A DNA stretch of 64,000 nucleotides from NCBI GenBank assembly GCA_947179485.1, contig OX359247.1, positions 62,903,131-62,967,130 of the forward strand, in the 5' to 3' direction. The position numbers and the translations under genes are program-made. A model generated the notes under the pieces. That model was not told the DNA's origin. It did no database searches and was given only the letters and a program-made list of their open reading frames with translations. The DNA is from Allacma fusca (lineage: Eukaryota; Arthropoda; Collembola; Symphypleona; Sminthuridae). Position 1 is the stretch's first letter. The number at the start of each line of letters is the position of its first letter. This document shows, one piece after another, positions 30,901 through 40,489 of this stretch.

Positions 30901-33900
30901 ACAAAATCCTAATTACTTAACTCCACACTTAATCCTGACTCCTTAACTCCACACAATAATCCTAACTCTTAAACTCGACACATAATCCTTACTCTTTAAC
31001 TCCACACCTAATCCTTAATTCATAACTCCACACTTAATTCTTAATCCCTAACTCCACAAAATAATCCTAATTTATAAACTCCAAACATAATCCTAATTAC
31101 TTAACTCCGCACTTAATCCTTACTCCTTAACTCCACACAATAATCCTTACTCTTAAACTCCACACATAATCCTTACTCCTTAATTCCGCACAATAATCCT
31201 TACTTATAAACTCCACACATTAATCAATACTCTTAGTTTCCACACATTAATCCTTACTCTTAATTCCCACACATTAATCCTTACTCTTAAACTCCACACA
31301 TAATCATATTATTTAACTCCATACATAATATTTACTCCTTAACTCCACACAATAATCCTTACTCTTCTACTCCACACAAAATCCTTACTCCTTAACGCCA
31401 CACAATAATCCAAATTCCTTTACTCCAAACAATAATTCTTACTCTTAAACTCCAAACAATACTCCTTCCTCTTAAACTCCACACATAATGTTTACTATTT
31501 GACTCCACACATAAAATATACTCCTTAACTCCACACATAATGCTTACTCCTTAACTCCACACTTAATGCTTACTCCTTAGTTCCAAACTTAATCCTTACT
31601 CCTTAACACAACACTTAATCCTTACTCCTTAACTGCACACTTAATCCTTACTCCTTAATTCCGCACAATAATCCTTACTTATAAACGCCACACATTTATC
31701 GTTACTCTTAAACTCCAAACATAATCTTTTCTCTTTAACTCCACCCATAATATTTACTCCTTAACTCCACACCTAATCCTTACTCCTTAACTCCACACCT
31801 AATCCTTACTCCTTAATTCTACACTTAATTACTACTCCTTAACTCCACACGTCAATCCTTACTTATAAACTCCACACATAATCTTTACTCTTTAACTCCA
31901 CACATAAAATGTACTCCTTAACTCAACACTTAATCCTTACTCCTTAATTCCACACAATAATCCTTACTTATAAATTACACACATAATCCTAACGACTTAA
32001 CTCCACACTTAATCCTGACTCCTAAACTCCACACAATAATCCTTACTCTTAAACTCGACACATAATCCTTACTCTTTAACTCCACACCTAGTCCTTAATT
32101 CATAACTCCACACTTAATTCTTAATCCCTAACTCCACAAAATAATCCTAATTTATAAACTCCAAACATAATCCTAATTACTTAACTCCACACTTAATCCT
32201 TACTCCTTAACTCCACACAATAATCCTTACTCTTAAACTCCACACATAATCCTTACTTGGTAACTCCACACTTAATCCTTACTCCTTAATTCCGCACAAT
32301 AATCCTTACTTATAAACGCCACACATTTATCGTTACTCTTAAACTCCAAACATAATCTTTACTCTTTAACTCCACCCATAATATTTACTCCTTAACCATA
32401 CACATAATCCTTACTCCTTAACTCCACACCTAATCCTTACTCCTTAATTCTACACTTAATTACTACTCCTTAACTCCACACAATAATCCTTACTTATAAA
32501 CTCCACACATAATCTTTACTCTTTAACTCCACACATAAAATGTACTCCTTAACTCAACACTTAATCCTTACTCCTTAACTCCATTCTTAATCCTTACTCA
32601 TTAACTGCACACTAAATCCTTACTCCTTAACTCCACACCATAATCCTTACTCTTAAACTACACACATAATTCTTACTCTTTAACTCAACACATAATATTA
32701 ATTACTTAACTCCACACTTAATCCTTACTCCTTAACTCCACACAATAATCCTTACTTATAAACTCCACACATAATCCTAATTACTTAACTCCACACTTAA
32801 TCCTCACTCCTTAACTCCACACATAATCTTTGCTCTTTAACTCCACACATAAAATGTACTCCTTAACTCCACACTTAATCCTTACTCCTTAACGCCATTC
32901 TTAATCCTTACTGATTAACTCCACACTAAATCCTTACTCCTTAACTCCACACCATAATCCTTACTCTTAAACTCCACACATAATTCTTACACTTTAACTC
33001 AACACATAATATTTACTCCTTAACCCCACACATTATCTTTACTCTTTAACTCCACATATAATCCTTACTCTTTAACTATACACATAATCCTTAAACTTTA
33101 ACTCCACACTTAATCATTACTCCTTAACTCCACACAATAATCCTTACTGATAAATTACACACATAATCCTAACGACTTTACTCCACACTTAATCCTGACT
33201 CCTTAACTCCACACAATAATCCTTACTCTTAAACTCGACACATAATCCTTACTGTTTAACTCCACACCTAATCCTTACTCCATAACTCCACACTTAATTC
33301 CTAATCCCTAACTCCACAAAATAATCCTAATTTATAAACTCCAAACATAATCCTAATTACTAAACTCCACACTTAATCCTTACTCCTTAACTCCACACAA
33401 TAATCCTTACTCTTAAACTCCACACATAATCCTTACTTGGTAACTCCACACTTGATCCTTACTCCTTAATTCCACACAATAATCCTTACTTATAAACGCC
33501 AAACATTTATCGTTACTCTTAAACTCCAAACATAATCTTTACTCTTTAACTCCACACATAATATTTACTCCTCAACTGCACACCTAATCCTTACTACTTA
33601 ACTCCACACCTAATCCTTACTCCTTAATTCTACACTTCATTACTACTCCTTAACTCTACACTTAATTACTACTCCTTAACTCTACACTTAATTAATACTC
33701 CTTAACTCTACACTTAATTACTTTTCCTAAACTCCACACAATAATCCTTACTTATAAACTCCACACATAATCCTAATTACTTAACTCCACACTTAATCCT
33801 CACTCCTTAACGCCACACATAATCTTTGCTCTTTAACTCCACACATAAAATGTACTCCTTAACTCCACACTTAATCCTTACTCCTTAACGCCATTCTTAA

Positions 33901-34535
33901 TGCTTACTGATTAACTCCACACTAAATCCTTACTCCTTAACTCCACACCATAATCCTTACACTTAAACTCCACACATAATTCTTACACTTTAACTCAACA
34001 CATAATATTTGCTCCTTAATCCCACACATTATCTTTACTCTTTAATTCCACATATAATCCTTACTCTTTAACTCCACACATAATCCTTAAACTTTAACTC
34101 CACACTTAATCATTACTCCTTAACTCCACACAATAATCCTTACTGATAAATTACACACATAATCCTAACGACTTTACTCCACACTTAATCCTGACTCCTT
34201 AACTCCACACAATAATCCTTACTCTTAAACTCGACACATAATCCTTACTCTTTAACTCCACACCTAATCCTTACTCCATAACTCCACACTTAATTCTTAA
34301 TCCCTAACTCCACAAAATAATCCTAGTTTATAAACTCCAAACATAATCCTAATTACTTAACTCCACACTTAATCCTTACTCTTTAACTCCACACATAATC
34401 CTTACTTGGTAACTCCACACTTAATCCTTACTCCTTAATTCCACACAATAATCCTGACTTATAAACGCCAAACATTTATCGTTACTCTTAAACTCCAAAC
34501 ATAATCTTTACTCTTTAACTCCACACATAATATTT
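25000..34535. repeat. Second satellite variant domain, left of the retroelement
   Basis: The monomer set changes here: variants with CATAAAATGTACTCC, CCATTCTTAATCC, ACATTTATCGTTACTC, CCACACCATAATCC and CTTTGCTCTTT become common, and the TTGGTTAC marker of the 1-kb domain is absent. Shorter-range order is visible. CAATACTCTTAGTTTCC recurs at 29831 and 31225 (1,394 bp), AACGCCATTCTTAAT at about 32893 and 33889 (996 bp), and AACGCCAAACATTTATCG at 27558 and 28433 (875 bp). The same variant set continues right of the retroelement, so the element sits inside this domain, not at its border. Confidence 0.85.
34530..34535. repeat. Target-site duplication, left copy (atattt)
   Basis: The six bases atattt immediately left of the LTR match 47693-47698 immediately right of the other LTR. 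One extra T at 34536 could belong to the flank or be the outermost LTR base. Uninterrupted copies of this satellite variant elsewhere (for example near 33560) read through this sequence without a break. Confidence 0.8.
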
Positions 34536-34536
34536 T

Positions 34537-35029
34537 TGGTTTAAGTTGGCGTGTATCAATATGAGACAAGTTCAAATGTCAAAATGTATCAATATTAAAT
34601 AAATATGAATCTCTATTAATTATCTATGAGAATCAAAACGATAAGCCAACGAATAAATTAAACCATTAAAGCTGATCTGTGAATAATGAGAAGATTAAAA
34701 TATAATTGATTTATTTATGAAATCAAAAGAAACTGAAAGGGAAATTAAAGAAAGATTAAATGATTGATTGGATTGATCCGAAGACCAGAACAAGACTAAA
34801 AATATATTCTTACAAATCTTCTGGACTAGATACTCTAGTCCTAATCATCACTAAATTCTAAAATTGATACATACATGATAAATGGGTAACGGAAGTTACC
34901 AAGGCCGGTGACTGGATACATTCAGCAAATAATAATTTTTAATGATTTAGCTCGCAGGCTAAATTGTACTTTAAAATGATCCTTAAATAATTGTATGGAA
35001 AAACATACTTAATTCATCTTAACCTAACA
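34537..35029 (-). repeat. 3' LTR of the retroelement
   Basis: 493 bp, direct repeat of 47200-47692. On the minus strand it starts TGTTAGGTTAAG and ends ACTTAAACCA, the usual TG...CA pattern. It differs from the other LTR at three positions: the contexts ccattAaag/ccattGaag, ggccGgtg/ggccGctg and acataCtta/acataTtta. A minus-strand AATAAA (plus 34710-34715) is a possible polyadenylation signal, weak because the LTR is AT-rich. A TTGG start one base further out (34536) is equally compatible with the alignment. Confidence 0.95.
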
Positions 35030-35260
35030 TCCCGGGCCGTAAACAGAAAATTTGGCCTCAAATTTTGACGAAGTACATAACAAAAAAAAATAATATATGG
35101 AAATAGTGAAAACAATCTTAGTGAAATGTAACAAACTAAAAAAATGAGTTAGTAAAAGAAAAGGTCAAAGTATCAAGTGTTAGCAGAATGCACAAATTGT
35201 GACTAACAAACTAGAATTAATTTGAAGAGAAACAAATAAAATACCAACCAAAAAAAAATT
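35030..35260 (-). other. 3' untranslated region and presumed polypurine-tract site
   Basis: 231 bp between the last open frame and the 3' LTR. On the minus strand the bases directly before the LTR are CGGCCCGGGA, so only the final GGGA is purine and there is no long polypurine tract at the expected position. Purine-poor, A/T-rich sequence fills the rest. No gene is visible. Plus-strand priming may use an unusual site, or the tract may be degraded in this copy. Confidence 0.5.
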
Positions 35261-36868
35261 TTACGTTATTGGGAAGGATGATCTACCGCTTTGGAGAGGG
35301 TAGTAACCTGACAAGAGGGGTTTAAAGGAAGCATAACCTGCGTCCCAGTGGACGGGTCGCTGGTAAAGAATGCCGGAAGAGCATGATTTCGCCTTCCTGT
35401 GATACGGCGGGCCAAGAAAATCCGACAGCCGCCGTAGCAAAAGAGGCCGATTCCAATTAAAAATGTCATAAGAAAACCGAGGACTGAAAAAAATACGGAA
35501 AAGAAATGTCCAAGGGCCAGAATTTACTTCAAACTCCAAAGGGGGAGGGGATGGAGGTGAAGTGGGGATTGGCAATTGCACCTGTTTGAAAACTATTGGT
35601 AACATTGTTGAGGGAATTTCAGAGGAAATTCCGTCATCAATGTTGGTAATATAGGAAGGTGTCGTATCAATTAGAGGCGGAGGGACTGTTGCCATGACAT
35701 ACTCATGACGAATGGTCAAATTTGAATTAGTAGAGGAAGGAGATTCTGGGAAGGAATTAGATGGGGATGGAATATAGTCTAAGATTTTGGTCACGACAGG
35801 AGCAGCAACCATAAGTCCAGTGCCGGCAGCTAACATTTTTACACCAGAATTTTTCTTAGCTACATTATTCTTGGAATTTTTATCAAAATTAAAATTATCA
35901 TGCTTATCGTACAATGTGGTGTCCGGAAGAGTGTGGATGCTGATGGAGTTTTGAAGGGGTTGTAGAGGAAGACGGGAGTTGGCTGAGGATGCGTGCTTCA
36001 AGGGGGTAGTTTTCTTGTTGGATCCCATCAGTTGTGCGAGATTGGGGAGGCTTCCCCAACCTCCGGGGATTGGAGCAGCCTCAAATCCGGTGGCGCAGAG
36101 GAAGAAGAACAAACAGATGAGGAATGTTGTGTATGTAAACGAGAACCGATGAACTGACCGGCCTCGTTTAGAAGTAGCTGGGGGTAGAGATGTGTGGATG
36201 GTAGTAGTGACGGTGTTATTTGCAGGAGGGGGTCTGAATGAAGGTGATTTTCGGGCGATAGGAAATCTGGGGTTTGTAATGAACGGTCGTCCTTGTGTCT
36301 GGAATTGCTGACGATCCTTGGGCTTGCGGGAGGAGTTCGGAGCAGTGACGACGTGTTGAGGCACGGGGGCACCGTCGGCGTAGATTGGGTAATCACGATA
36401 CCTGGGAATTCGTTCTGGGGTTGGTTGAGGAACATTTCGCACTTTTTGTTGGGGTCGGAATGCTCCGCGGGGTTTGTTAAGGTTAGTTGAAAACTTGCCA
36501 ATGGATGTATATTGGGGGCATTGTGGAACGGGGTGAGTCCTATGGCTATTTCTTCCGACGTCTGGGGTGGAGATTTGACTGCTAGAATCGTATGCTTGGG
36601 CTTGCCGAAGAGCTTCTTTGACTGTTTCCTCTGCCGGGTCAGGAGGTCCATTGACATCAGATCCTCCTTCAGGAATGTCGAGATGACAATCTGTGCGTCC
36701 ACCTGGATGACGGGAACCACACTCAGATGAAGAGGAGGAGGATCCCGCATCTCCTGGAGTAGATTCCGGGATTGGACTGCATAAGAGTAGCTTGCTGAGC
36801 AATATGTTGCTCGTAGTTGTTCCATTAAGGGGGAATTGTGGAGGGGAGGAGTATCCCCGCCGCCACAT
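35261..36868 (-). CDS. Envelope-position ORF, putative membrane protein of unknown family
   Basis: Open frame of 535 codons in the place where env lies in envelope-bearing LTR elements. I do not recognise a family. Residues 1-235 are Pro/Ser-rich with basic patches. Residues about 243-264 form a strong hydrophobic segment (FLICLFFFLCATGFEAAP) after a basic stretch (KRGRSVHRF), which could be an internal signal peptide or signal anchor. A second, weaker hydrophobic stretch lies at about 343-362 (GVKMLAAGTGLMVAAP). One N-glycosylation sequon, NLT, is at about residue 383. No furin-type cleavage site is obvious. The first Met lies inside the overlapping ORF at 37197-36028, so translation may depend on splicing or frameshifting. 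A better transmembrane and tail sequence sits in another frame near the 3' end (35523-35266), suggesting a break or frame change. Envelope function is inferred from position and hydrophobicity only. Confidence 0.6.
   Translation of the reverse strand: MWRRGYSSPPQFPLNGTTTSNILLSKLLLCSPIPESTPGDAGSSSSSSECGSRHPGGRTDCHLDIPEGGSDVNGPPDPAEETVKEALRQAQAYDSSSQISTPDVGRNSHRTHPVPQCPQYTSIGKFSTNLNKPRGAFRPQQKVRNVPQPTPERIPRYRDYPIYADGAPVPQHVVTAPNSSRKPKDRQQFQTQGRPFITNPRFPIARKSPSFRPPPANNTVTTTIHTSLPPATSKRGRSVHRFSFTYTTFLICLFFFLCATGFEAAPIPGGWGSLPNLAQLMGSNKKTTPLKHASSANSRLPLQPLQNSISIHTLPDTTLYDKHDNFNFDKNSKNNVAKKNSGVKMLAAGTGLMVAAPVVTKILDYIPSPSNSFPESPSSTNSNLTIRHEYVMATVPPPLIDTTPSYITNIDDGISSEIPSTMLPIVFKQVQLPIPTSPPSPPPLEFEVNSGPWTFLFRIFFSPRFSYDIFNWNRPLLLRRLSDFLGPPYHRKAKSCSSGILYQRPVHWDAGYASFKPLLSGYYPLQSGRSSFPIT
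35266..35523 (-). pseudogene. Alternative-frame transmembrane segment and basic tail
   Basis: Within the end of the 535-codon ORF, a second minus-strand frame is open from just after a TAA at 35526-35524 to a stop at 35266. It encodes a long hydrophobic run (including GFLMTFLIGIGLFCYGG) followed at once by a basic stretch (CRIFLARRITGRR), the layout expected of a membrane anchor plus cytoplasmic tail. The overlapping main frame gives a less hydrophobic, less ordered sequence here. It is therefore likely that the original membrane protein ended in this frame and that a one-nucleotide offset lies upstream near 35520-35540. An in-frame Met is at 35469, but independent translation seems unlikely. 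Confidence 0.5.
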
Positions 36869-37197
36869 GACGAAAAGTCCGATGGTAAATGGGAATAAGA
36901 GGATCCGAGTGAGTCATCATCTGACCCTGTAGGTTGGTGTACTGAAAGGGGAAGATCCGAACTGTGGCCTCGGCCACGGGACAATATATCGGGGTCTGGG
37001 GAAGTCCCGGAAGTTGAACTCCAATGAGCTCTATCCATGGATTTTCGCCCAGAAGAATTGAGGTCCGAATTGCTAGAGTTGAGGAGAATTTTTGGACTCC
37101 CGGTATCATCGGATACGACGGGAGGAGTGGGTTCGTTGGCGGATGAAAGTTGGACATGATCCGAAGGCATTAGGGAATTTGAACAGAAGATAAGCAC
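36028..37197 (-). CDS. ORF after pol, Ser/Pro-rich protein of unknown function
   Basis: 389 codons starting 135 bp after the pol stop and in the same frame class as pol. The product is hydrophilic and rich in Ser, Pro and Asp (for example SSNSDLNSSGRKS, GSDDDSLGSSYS), with no recognised domain or membrane segment. A second Met (MPSDHVQ) ten codons in is an alternative start. The last 841 bp overlap the 535-codon ORF, which lies in the -1 frame relative to this one. The N-terminal part upstream of 36868 is the only open long frame there and is the more credible coding portion; in the overlap either frame could be real. It might be the front part of an envelope-like or accessory protein joined to the next ORF by splicing or frameshift. 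Function unknown. Confidence 0.5.
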   Translation of the reverse strand: MLIFCSNSLMPSDHVQLSSANEPTPPVVSDDTGSPKILLNSSNSDLNSSGRKSMDRAHWSSTSGTSPDPDILSRGRGHSSDLPLSVHQPTGSDDDSLGSSYSHLPSDFSSCGGGDTPPLHNSPLMEQLRATYCSASYSYAVQSRNLLQEMRDPPPLHLSVVPVIQVDAQIVISTFLKEDLMSMDLLTRQRKQSKKLFGKPKHTILAVKSPPQTSEEIAIGLTPFHNAPNIHPLASFQLTLTNPAEHSDPNKKCEMFLNQPQNEFPGIVITQSTPTVPPCLNTSSLLRTPPASPRIVSNSRHKDDRSLQTPDFLSPENHLHSDPLLQITPSLLPSTHLYPQLLLNEAGQFIGSRLHTQHSSSVCSSSSAPPDLRLLQSPEVGEASPISHN

Positions 37198-37332
37198 AAA
37201 AACGTGGGTAGATTTGGAAAAAACGTAACGGCACAGGGAAATAACTGAAACAATTGTAAATTAAAACAAGAACTCTGAAGACACAATGAGCCGTGGACGA
37301 GAAAGGAGGAGGGGGAAAAAAATTTAGTGTAG

Positions 37333-40300
37333 TTAAGTACGTTGTACTTGAGCTTGAATTCGAGCAGAACGACGTGGATGGGGATGAGACACAGGGTGAA
37401 CTTTTGAACGGGTTTTAACAACTTGAGGAGAAGTAGTGGAAGAAGAAGTTTTGGTTGACTGGCTATCGGACGACTGAGAGAGGGAATCGGAGGGTGAAGA
37501 ATGCATGAAATCCTGCCAGGCTTGAAATTCATCTTGATCATCAGTTGTATATATGTACTCAGGGTGGACAATACCATCACCCAAGTCTATGTTGACAAGC
37601 TTAAGTTGAGAGAGGTGACATTTTATGACCGGACGGAGTTTATGGGAAGGAAATGTTAATACAAGGTCAGCATTATTGGATTTGTCTATATAAGTTATAG
37701 TATAGGGACCTATCCATCGACAAAGAAGTTTGTCAGATAAGCCTATTTTGCGTTGGGGGAGGAAGTATCTCACATGAGAACCGATTTTAAAGTCGAGGGC
37801 ATTATACATAGAATCAAAACGTGCTTTGGCCTGAGCTTGAGCACTTTTGATGAGTTGTGACATACGATGATGCAAGGCTTGCACTTTACTGGGAGATAAT
37901 TGCTGGAAGGACATAAGATTATTGGGAATTGAATTAAGAAGAGGAGCCGGAGGAGCTCGGCCGAAAAATGCTTCGAAGGGAGAAATTTTAGTTACTGAAT
38001 GGGCTGAGGTGTTATAAGCAGCAATGACATATGGAGTAAAAATATCCCAATCTTGCTGATTATCAGATACAAATTTGCTAAGCATAATTGCAATGGTTTG
38101 GTTGAGTCTCTCAACTGAACCATGAGAACGGGGATGATGTGGCATGCTCACATTATGGGTAATATTAAAACGTTGGAGAAGGGAGGAAACTGCTGAGGAT
38201 TTAAATTCCGCAGCTCCATCGGAAATGAGCGTGGACATTCCAGGGAATGCAAGAATAAAAGATTCAAGTTGCATTGCTATATGGGATGATTCTCGGCACG
38301 GTAAAAGTGCTGAGTGCACCCATTTAGTGAATAAATCTGTAAGGACAAAAATGTAAATGTTTCCACGTATAGTTTCACGGAACGGGCCAAGTAAATCCAT
38401 GGCATATGTACTGCCTGGAGTCTTGACCGTAATGGGTTTAAGGCTATCCATACGGAGTTTGGTTAAATGCTGGCGACTTTGACAATCACCACATTGGGTA
38501 CAATGACGAAAGGTATCAGCTGTCATCGCACGCCACCAATAGTAAGGGCGTATACGGGCTAAAGTTCGTTTAAAATTTAAATGACCAGAAAGGGGATGAT
38601 TATGTGCGTTGTGTAAGAGGGTTGGAATTAAAGCCTTTGGAACAAGAAGTAATTTGGGAGCTCGAGGGTTGAATTGGATAAAATAAATTCCATTGTCATT
38701 TTGTAACAATTTAGAGCGTTTTCTAATTATTATACGTGAAATTGTTGGGTCAAGCTTTTGAGCATCAAGGAGATTAGTGGGGTCAATTAGAGGGACTGAA
38801 GGGGATGATTCAAGTGCAACGAGCCCAGGGATGTGTAAATCCGCATCCGTATCTGTGGGAGTTGCAAGGGCGTAGGGGCATCGAGAGACGCCATCCACGT
38901 TACGGTGGAGGGAGCCTTTTTTATATTTAATAACATAACGATACTCCTGTAAAATAATACTCATACGAGTGAGACGGGCAGATGGATCCTTCTGGCATTT
39001 TAAATAACATAATGCATGATGATCAGAGACAATAGTAAAAGGGTGTAAATAAAGAAATTCACGAAACTTTTTGACAGCAAAAACAACAGCTAAACATTCT
39101 TTTTCAGTGATACTCCAGTTCTTTTCAGCTGGAGTGAGGGAGCGTGATACATAAAAAATGGGGTGTTCACCATCTTCAAATACCTGATGGAGTATACCAG
39201 CTAATCCTGCATTGCTAGCATCCGTGTATAAAATACAAGGCTTTGTTTCATCATAATGACGAAGTACAGGGGCGGTACAGAGGGCATTTTTCAATTCATC
39301 AAAGGATTTTTGACAATCGGGGGACCAATGATAAAGGGAATGCTTTTTTAATAATTGTTGTAAAGGAGCAGCTTTTTGAGCAAAACCAGAAATAAAACGT
39401 CTATAATAGCCGATAGTTCCTAAAATTTTTCGGAGGGAGTCAATATTATGGGGTCGGTTTTGTTGCATTATTGCAGCAACTTTGGCAGATTCTGTAGAAA
39501 GACCTTTTTGGGAAAGAAAATATCCAAAAAGGGCATGTTCTTGCATGGCAAAATTACATTTGGCTGGATTAAGGCGTAAATTAGCTAAAGAGAGGGCTGT
39601 GAGAACCAAATCGAGGGCAATTAAATGAGATGGAAAATCTTTGCTATATGGAATGATATCATCAATGTATGAAACAGCATGAGTAAATCGAAGATTACCC
39701 AAGGTTTTCATAGCTAAGCGTTGAAAATATGCGGGAGCATTTTTAAGTCCGAAACAACCACGGAGATACATATACAGACCGAATTCTGTAATGATTGCCG
39801 TATAATGTTGGTCATCAGGGTGAATAGCGGCTTGATAATAACCACTAAATAAATCCAAAGGGGAAAAATAAGCAGCGTGACGTAATTGAAATAATAGGTC
39901 ATCAATACGGGGGAGGGGAAAAAGTTCATCAACAGTAATTTTATTTAATTTCTTGAAATCACATACTAAACGCCATTTATTCTTTTGTTTGACAAGAAAG
40001 ACGGGGGTAGAATAGTTGGAATTATCGCAAGGAACGATAATGCCAGCATCCATCAATTTATCAAGTTCAGCTTTGAGATAGTCACGTTCAGCTGTACTAA
40101 GTCTATAAGGCTTAGCCTGAACGGGGGTGGAAGAATATAAACGAATACGCATTGGGGAAAAAGTGCAAATTTTTAAATCATGTAAAGACCATGCGAATAA
40201 GTACGAAAATTTGGTTAGAAGGTTAATGATTTGAGATTTTTGTGGAGGGGTAAGTTGAGAGTTTATATGAATGTGTTGAAGTTGAGCGGGAGTAAGTGGA

Positions 40301-40440
40301 GAAACATTTGTAGGAATGTCGGGAGGGAGAGTTAATGGAGCAACGGCCTCATATGTATTTAACGTGCCTAAAGTAGTACCTGCGGGTAAGGTCTGAACTT
40401 TATTAGACATGTTACACACAAGTACATGACGGGGCGGCAT
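37333..40440 (-). CDS. pol: Pol polyprotein, complete: reverse transcriptase, RNase H, integrase
   Basis: 1,035 codons from the first Met; the frame is open further upstream to 40581, so this Met need not be the true start. RT (about 120-300) has the first catalytic Asp in SPLDLFSGYYQA (D196) and the YIDD box (D260, D261). RNase H (about 400-520) has TDAS (D407), E448 in TEKEC and D473 in SDHHA. Integrase has an H-x4-H-x29-C-x2-C finger (H615, H620, C650, C653) and a DDE core D682, D741, E777 with exactly 35 residues between the last two. A GPY/F-like motif (RWIGPYTI, about 908-915) follows. The C-terminus is Ser-rich then basic, without a recognisable chromodomain. Together these copy element RNA into DNA and integrate it. 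The upstream protease frame is offset by one nucleotide, so a continuous Gag-Pol is not encoded as written. Confidence 0.95.
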   Translation of the reverse strand: MPPRHVLVCNMSNKVQTLPAGTTLGTLNTYEAVAPLTLPPDIPTNVSPLTPAQLQHIHINSQLTPPQKSQIINLLTKFSYLFAWSLHDLKICTFSPMRIRLYSSTPVQAKPYRLSTAERDYLKAELDKLMDAGIIVPCDNSNYSTPVFLVKQKNKWRLVCDFKKLNKITVDELFPLPRIDDLLFQLRHAAYFSPLDLFSGYYQAAIHPDDQHYTAIITEFGLYMYLRGCFGLKNAPAYFQRLAMKTLGNLRFTHAVSYIDDIIPYSKDFPSHLIALDLVLTALSLANLRLNPAKCNFAMQEHALFGYFLSQKGLSTESAKVAAIMQQNRPHNIDSLRKILGTIGYYRRFISGFAQKAAPLQQLLKKHSLYHWSPDCQKSFDELKNALCTAPVLRHYDETKPCILYTDASNAGLAGILHQVFEDGEHPIFYVSRSLTPAEKNWSITEKECLAVVFAVKKFREFLYLHPFTIVSDHHALCYLKCQKDPSARLTRMSIILQEYRYVIKYKKGSLHRNVDGVSRCPYALATPTDTDADLHIPGLVALESSPSVPLIDPTNLLDAQKLDPTISRIIIRKRSKLLQNDNGIYFIQFNPRAPKLLLVPKALIPTLLHNAHNHPLSGHLNFKRTLARIRPYYWWRAMTADTFRHCTQCGDCQSRQHLTKLRMDSLKPITVKTPGSTYAMDLLGPFRETIRGNIYIFVLTDLFTKWVHSALLPCRESSHIAMQLESFILAFPGMSTLISDGAAEFKSSAVSSLLQRFNITHNVSMPHHPRSHGSVERLNQTIAIMLSKFVSDNQQDWDIFTPYVIAAYNTSAHSVTKISPFEAFFGRAPPAPLLNSIPNNLMSFQQLSPSKVQALHHRMSQLIKSAQAQAKARFDSMYNALDFKIGSHVRYFLPQRKIGLSDKLLCRWIGPYTITYIDKSNNADLVLTFPSHKLRPVIKCHLSQLKLVNIDLGDGIVHPEYIYTTDDQDEFQAWQDFMHSSPSDSLSQSSDSQSTKTSSSTTSPQVVKTRSKVHPVSHPHPRRSARIQAQVQRT

Positions 40441-40489
40441 ATTGACGAGAGCTGGGAGAAAAATATTGTACTGTGTGGAGATGGATGAG

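Larger units (their letters stand above)
1..34535. repeat. 26-bp satellite array, left arm
   Basis: Continuous tandem array of 25-27 bp monomers, about 1,300 copies by length. The commonest monomer reads as TTAACTCC, ACAC, TTAATCC, TTACTCC (26 bp). Frequent variants replace the part after CACAC with AATAATCC plus TTACTTAT (27 bp), ATAATCC plus TAATTAC, CTAATCC, or TTAATTACTACTCC. The ACTCCACAC core is the most constant part and the second half varies most. The plus strand is almost free of G. I see no gene, RNA gene or second transposon anywhere in this 34.5 kb. A short minus-strand open frame at 26344-26541 is repeat read-through. The array resumes in the same phase after the retroelement. 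Confidence 0.98.

Noticed and set aside
1..34535. CRISPR-like array of short repeats with variable parts
   Set aside because: Monomers are contiguous without unique spacers, variants recur in HOR order, there are no cas genes, and the context is a eukaryotic satellite with a retrotransposon.
1..34535. Telomere made by telomerase
   Set aside because: The minus strand is G-rich, but monomers are heterogeneous, arranged in kilobase HORs, and interrupted by an LTR element, and the array continues to both window edges. Satellite is the better call; a telomere-like origin remains only a hypothesis.
1..34535. piggyBac-type target or insertion sites, because TTAA is very frequent
   Set aside because: TTAA occurs in nearly every monomer simply as part of the consensus; no terminal inverted repeats or transposase were seen.
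36293..36730. Plus-strand open frames of 65 and 72 codons opposite the envelope-position region
   Set aside because: They lie antisense to longer minus-strand frames, have no recognisable domains, and look like shadows.
38144..38356. Plus-strand open frames within pol and gag (also 40987-41828, 42337-42549 and 45180-46021)
   Set aside because: Antisense shadows of gag and pol; each simply recurs at the 4,193-bp offset because the underlying DNA is duplicated.
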